A stretch of 10,102 nucleotides of DNA, from assembly GCA_900617975.1 (NCBI GenBank), contig UZAE01012316.1:1-10102 (forward strand), in the 5' to 3' direction. Positions 8,151-10,102 of this stretch are shown here, one piece after another. Under the pieces are notes generated by a model. It was not told where the DNA came from, searched no databases, and was given only the letters and a program-made list of their open reading frames with translations. Source of the stretch: Rodentolepis nana. Taxonomy: Eukaryota; Platyhelminthes; Cestoda; Cyclophyllidea; Hymenolepididae. Numbering within the stretch: position 1 is the first letter of the stretch; each line of letters opens with the position of its first letter. Made by a program: the position numbers and the translations under genes.

Positions 8151-8156
8151 AATAAA
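8151..8156 (+). promoter_or_regulatory. AATAAA polyadenylation hexamer
   Basis: A canonical hexamer 13 bases after the stop of the possible terminal exon. In AT-rich DNA it is expected by chance now and then, so its value comes only from its place after the acceptor and stop. Confidence 0.3.
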
Positions 8157-8573
8157 AATAGCAAAGCCACTCATTTATTTAGAAATTCTTGTAGATTGAA
8201 GAGGGAGTTTTGCAAGAACATTAAGTAATTCGAATCATATAGATTTTCTCTTCCGACTTTGACTTGTAACGTTTAGTTGTGAGGCTAATTTTAATTGAAA
8301 TATTTCTCTTCTTATCGCTGAATTGCTTTGAATCGAGCGCAATACACAGTTCAAAATATAAAAGAATGGTAGCATGATCAACTACCGCCAGTTCCAGTGG
8401 AAACGACAATGTGAATCTCGTAGGCAAAGATCGTCGAACACCACCAGTTACAGGAAGCTAGTGGTACGTCCGAATCCTTCTCAACTGCCCTCCAGCTTTT
8501 TCACGCCTTAGAGTAAAAAGTGGGAAGTGGCAGGAAATTAGCGAAATCCAATGCCACAATTTTTAGTAAAAAG
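8157..8573. other. Non-coding stretch before the repeat and retroelement
   Basis: No supportable gene; the minus-strand open frame at 8221-8427 is low-complexity and not called. Base composition rises in GC from about 8430, which may mark the edge of repeat-derived sequence leading into the 8574 repeat. Confidence 0.5.
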
Positions 8574-8666
8574 GGGTGCACGATAGACTTACCTCCACGT
8601 GGTGCACCCTGGACAACGCATCTTCTACGGCAAAAAAGTCTATCACTCAGCATTTGATTTGACTTC
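8574..8666 (+). repeat. Dispersed repeat 1, copy 2 (perfect hairpin)
   Basis: This is the second copy of the 519-613 repeat. Here GGGTGCAC (8574-8581) and GTGCACCC (8602-8609) form a perfect eight-base inverted repeat around a 20-base loop. The loop contains GATAGACTTACCTCCACG. It lies about 30 bases before the first in-frame codons of the retrotransposon, in the same orientation. It may belong to the element's 5' region or be an older repeat into which the element inserted. Copy 1 has no retroelement next to it. Confidence 0.75.
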
Positions 8667-8698
8667 TTTTAATTATGATTAGCTTGAAACAAGGCTAG

Positions 8699-9378
8699 AA
8701 GAGAAATCGCCCTTGTCAGGGCGAATCACAACGTCTTCAGATCCTCCAGTGGAATGCTGGAGGAATGTCTCCGGACAAAAAGATCCAAGTACAGAAAATC
8801 CTACAAACCTATGATGTCGACATTTTCACAGTTATGGAAGCTAACATTTCGGATGACAAACTGAAATACTACCAATTCCCTGGTTACGCCCTCTATCTTC
8901 TATCTAAATACCGGCAAGTTGCAAGTGGAATTCTGACTGAAGTAAAAGAAGACCTCCCATCACATTGCGATCTAATCAAGAGTATGGGCTCGACACAAGA
9001 CATATGCGAAATAATCAGATTAAATGTTTGGAAATGTCAAAACCAATTCAAGATATATCCTATCTATAATCTACCCCAAAATAGTCCCAACTTTGATTTT
9101 CTGAACATCTCACACAAAACTGTAGTACTAGGCGACTTCAACGCCCATTCCACCAGATGGGGCTACAAGGATACAAACATAGCTGGAAACAGCAACCCTC
9201 TGGAACTTATCTATAGCAATGAGGATCCTGCTACATATTTACACTACAATGGAACCAGAACAACTCCTGACTTGCTCCTGGCTTCAAGCGACATCAGCAT
9301 ACACGCAGCAAAATAATTGACGATCCTGGTTCTGGTCACAAACCAGTCATTACTAGTATTACCTTCGGCAGCAAAAGC
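8699..9378 (+). pseudogene. Endonuclease domain of non-LTR ORF2, frameshifted
   Basis: Motifs of the exonuclease-endonuclease-phosphatase fold appear in order: LQWNAGG at 8744-8764, DIFTVMEAN with the catalytic Glu region at about 8819-8845, KIYPIYNLP near 9050, GDFNAHSTRWG at about 9131-9163 and TPDLLLASSD at about 9266-9295. The last motif, GSGHKPV with the catalytic His, is in another frame (about 9328-9348). A net one-base loss at about 9296-9312 therefore separates it from the rest. Between the GDFN and PDL motifs the segment NIAGNSNPLELIY seems about eight residues shorter than usual for the family, suggesting a small in-frame deletion near 9188-9199. Confidence 0.9.
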
Positions 9379-10102
9379 ATGTCAAGGAAAGTGCCAACTA
9401 AGCTATCATGGAACTTCAAGAAGGCTGACTGGCCTAGATTCACTAACCTTTTAGAGGATGAACTTCAATCAAGTCCCCTCAACTTCCACCAACATCCTGA
9501 CAAACTTTGCACTGCTATCAGATGTGCAAAGAAAACTATTCCCCGAGGCAAAACTAAACACTATCGAGTGTTTTGGTCTAGACACCTTGAGGAACTGAAA
9601 AGAAAGCGGGACGACCTTCGTAACACTGCTGATCAGACTGGAAGAACGGAAAACGTACAAGTCTGGAGACGGCAGTCAGATGTCCTAAAGCAAGCCATCT
9701 TACAAGCAAAACGGACTTCCTTCGACAAGTTCATCTCAAATATCAACTATCAAAGTGATAGCTAACGCACTTTCAAATTCTTGGGTAACCTCCAAAATAA
9801 CATGGAAAGACCCATGAAGAAACCAATAAGCTTAAACAACAAACTGCTTACCACCGACTTCGAAATAACTAACTGCTTTGCGAGGTTCTATTCCCACAAG
9901 CAAAAGAAAAACCCTTTTGTCAGAAAATCTTCAAGAGATTTAAAGATACAAGTAAGACAGTTTGGTGAAATTAAGGGAGACATAGCAACGCCAAATAATG
10001 TACTTACTGAACCATTCAGATCTTGCGAACTTAATGTTGCGATAAAACAGCTAAAGTGCAAAAAAGTCTCCGGGCAAAGACGGTATTCATCCGGAATTTC
10101 TA
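9379..10102 (+). pseudogene. Linker and start of reverse transcriptase domain of non-LTR ORF2, broken
   Basis: The frame carrying the endonuclease His continues through a charged linker (LSWNFKKADW at about 9403, then Lys- and Arg-rich helices) to TAA at 9763-9765. Beyond this single stop the same frame reads RTFKFLGNLQN and stays open to about 10060, so the stop looks like a point mutation. At the A run 10060-10065 one extra A shifts the frame. Afterwards the reading KSPGKDGIHPEFL reaches the last base, and it is the conserved opening motif of LINE-type reverse transcriptases. The catalytic YADD region lies beyond the window. Confidence 0.9.

Larger units (their letters stand above)
8699..10102 (+). 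mobile_element. Degenerate Jockey-like non-LTR retrotransposon, ORF2 (runs off the right edge)
   Basis: The segment encodes, across broken frames, an APE-type endonuclease, a linker and the very start of a reverse transcriptase, in the order of ORF2 from LINE-type elements. Intact elements copy themselves by target-primed reverse transcription, with the endonuclease nicking DNA. The frame opens at 8699 after a TAG. Damage includes a frameshift near 9300, a TAA at 9763 and an extra base in an A run at 10060-10065, so this copy cannot make a full protein. No ORF1 (gag-like) was found upstream. The 3' half, tail and target-site duplication lie beyond the window. Assignment to the Jockey group rests on endonuclease and linker style; a related clade is possible. 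Confidence 0.93.

Noticed and set aside
9469..9660. Minus-strand open frame inside the retroelement
   Set aside because: It is antisense to the readable linker of ORF2 and has no independent support.
1..10102. CRISPR array, bacterial operon, rRNA gene or intact tRNA
   Set aside because: No regularly spaced direct repeats, no contiguous long open frames and no recognisable rRNA or complete tRNA sequence were found. The window has eukaryotic gene structure.

Overview
The window looks like a stretch of animal nuclear genome. It is AT-rich and mostly non-coding, with one spliced gene, one decayed non-LTR retrotransposon and short dispersed repeats; no bacterial gene layout is visible. The CAP-superfamily gene and its very short 43-nt intron would fit a parasitic flatworm (the venom-allergen-like, VAL, branch). 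The retroelement belongs to a Jockey-like type that I also associate with arthropods such as spiders. The organism is therefore an inference: a metazoan, with a platyhelminth favoured only modestly.

Layout. Positions 1-1210 are non-coding and hold one copy of a hairpin-containing repeat (519-613), a C11 tract and one copy of a second repeat (776-855). Positions 1211-3176, minus strand, carry a four-exon CAP/SCP gene that can be reconstructed in frame from signal peptide to stop. Its introns are 43 nt, 1092 nt (apparently GC-AG) and 126 nt, and the large intron contains the second copy of the 776-855 repeat. Positions 3177-8034 show no gene I can support; they hold a C12 tract, short palindromes and a faint tRNA-like fragment. 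A possible terminal exon lies at 8035-8137 on the plus strand, with an AATAAA at 8151. A second copy of the hairpin repeat sits at 8574-8666. From 8699 to the right edge runs a broken non-LTR retrotransposon ORF2: an APE-type endonuclease domain, a linker and the first motif of the reverse transcriptase. It carries a frameshift near 9300, a stop at 9763 and a one-base insertion in an A run at 10060-10065.

Most notable points. The CAP protein keeps the fold markers (second CRISP signature, disulphide cysteines, PPASNM opening) but has lost all four residues of the classical CAP metal-binding tetrad. It also has six N-glycosylation sequons and ends in a hydrophobic tail suggesting membrane or GPI anchoring. 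The gene uses a predicted GC donor, and a strong splice acceptor lies inside the first open frame, just upstream of the likely start codon. There is no functional link between the CAP gene and the retroelement other than proximity.
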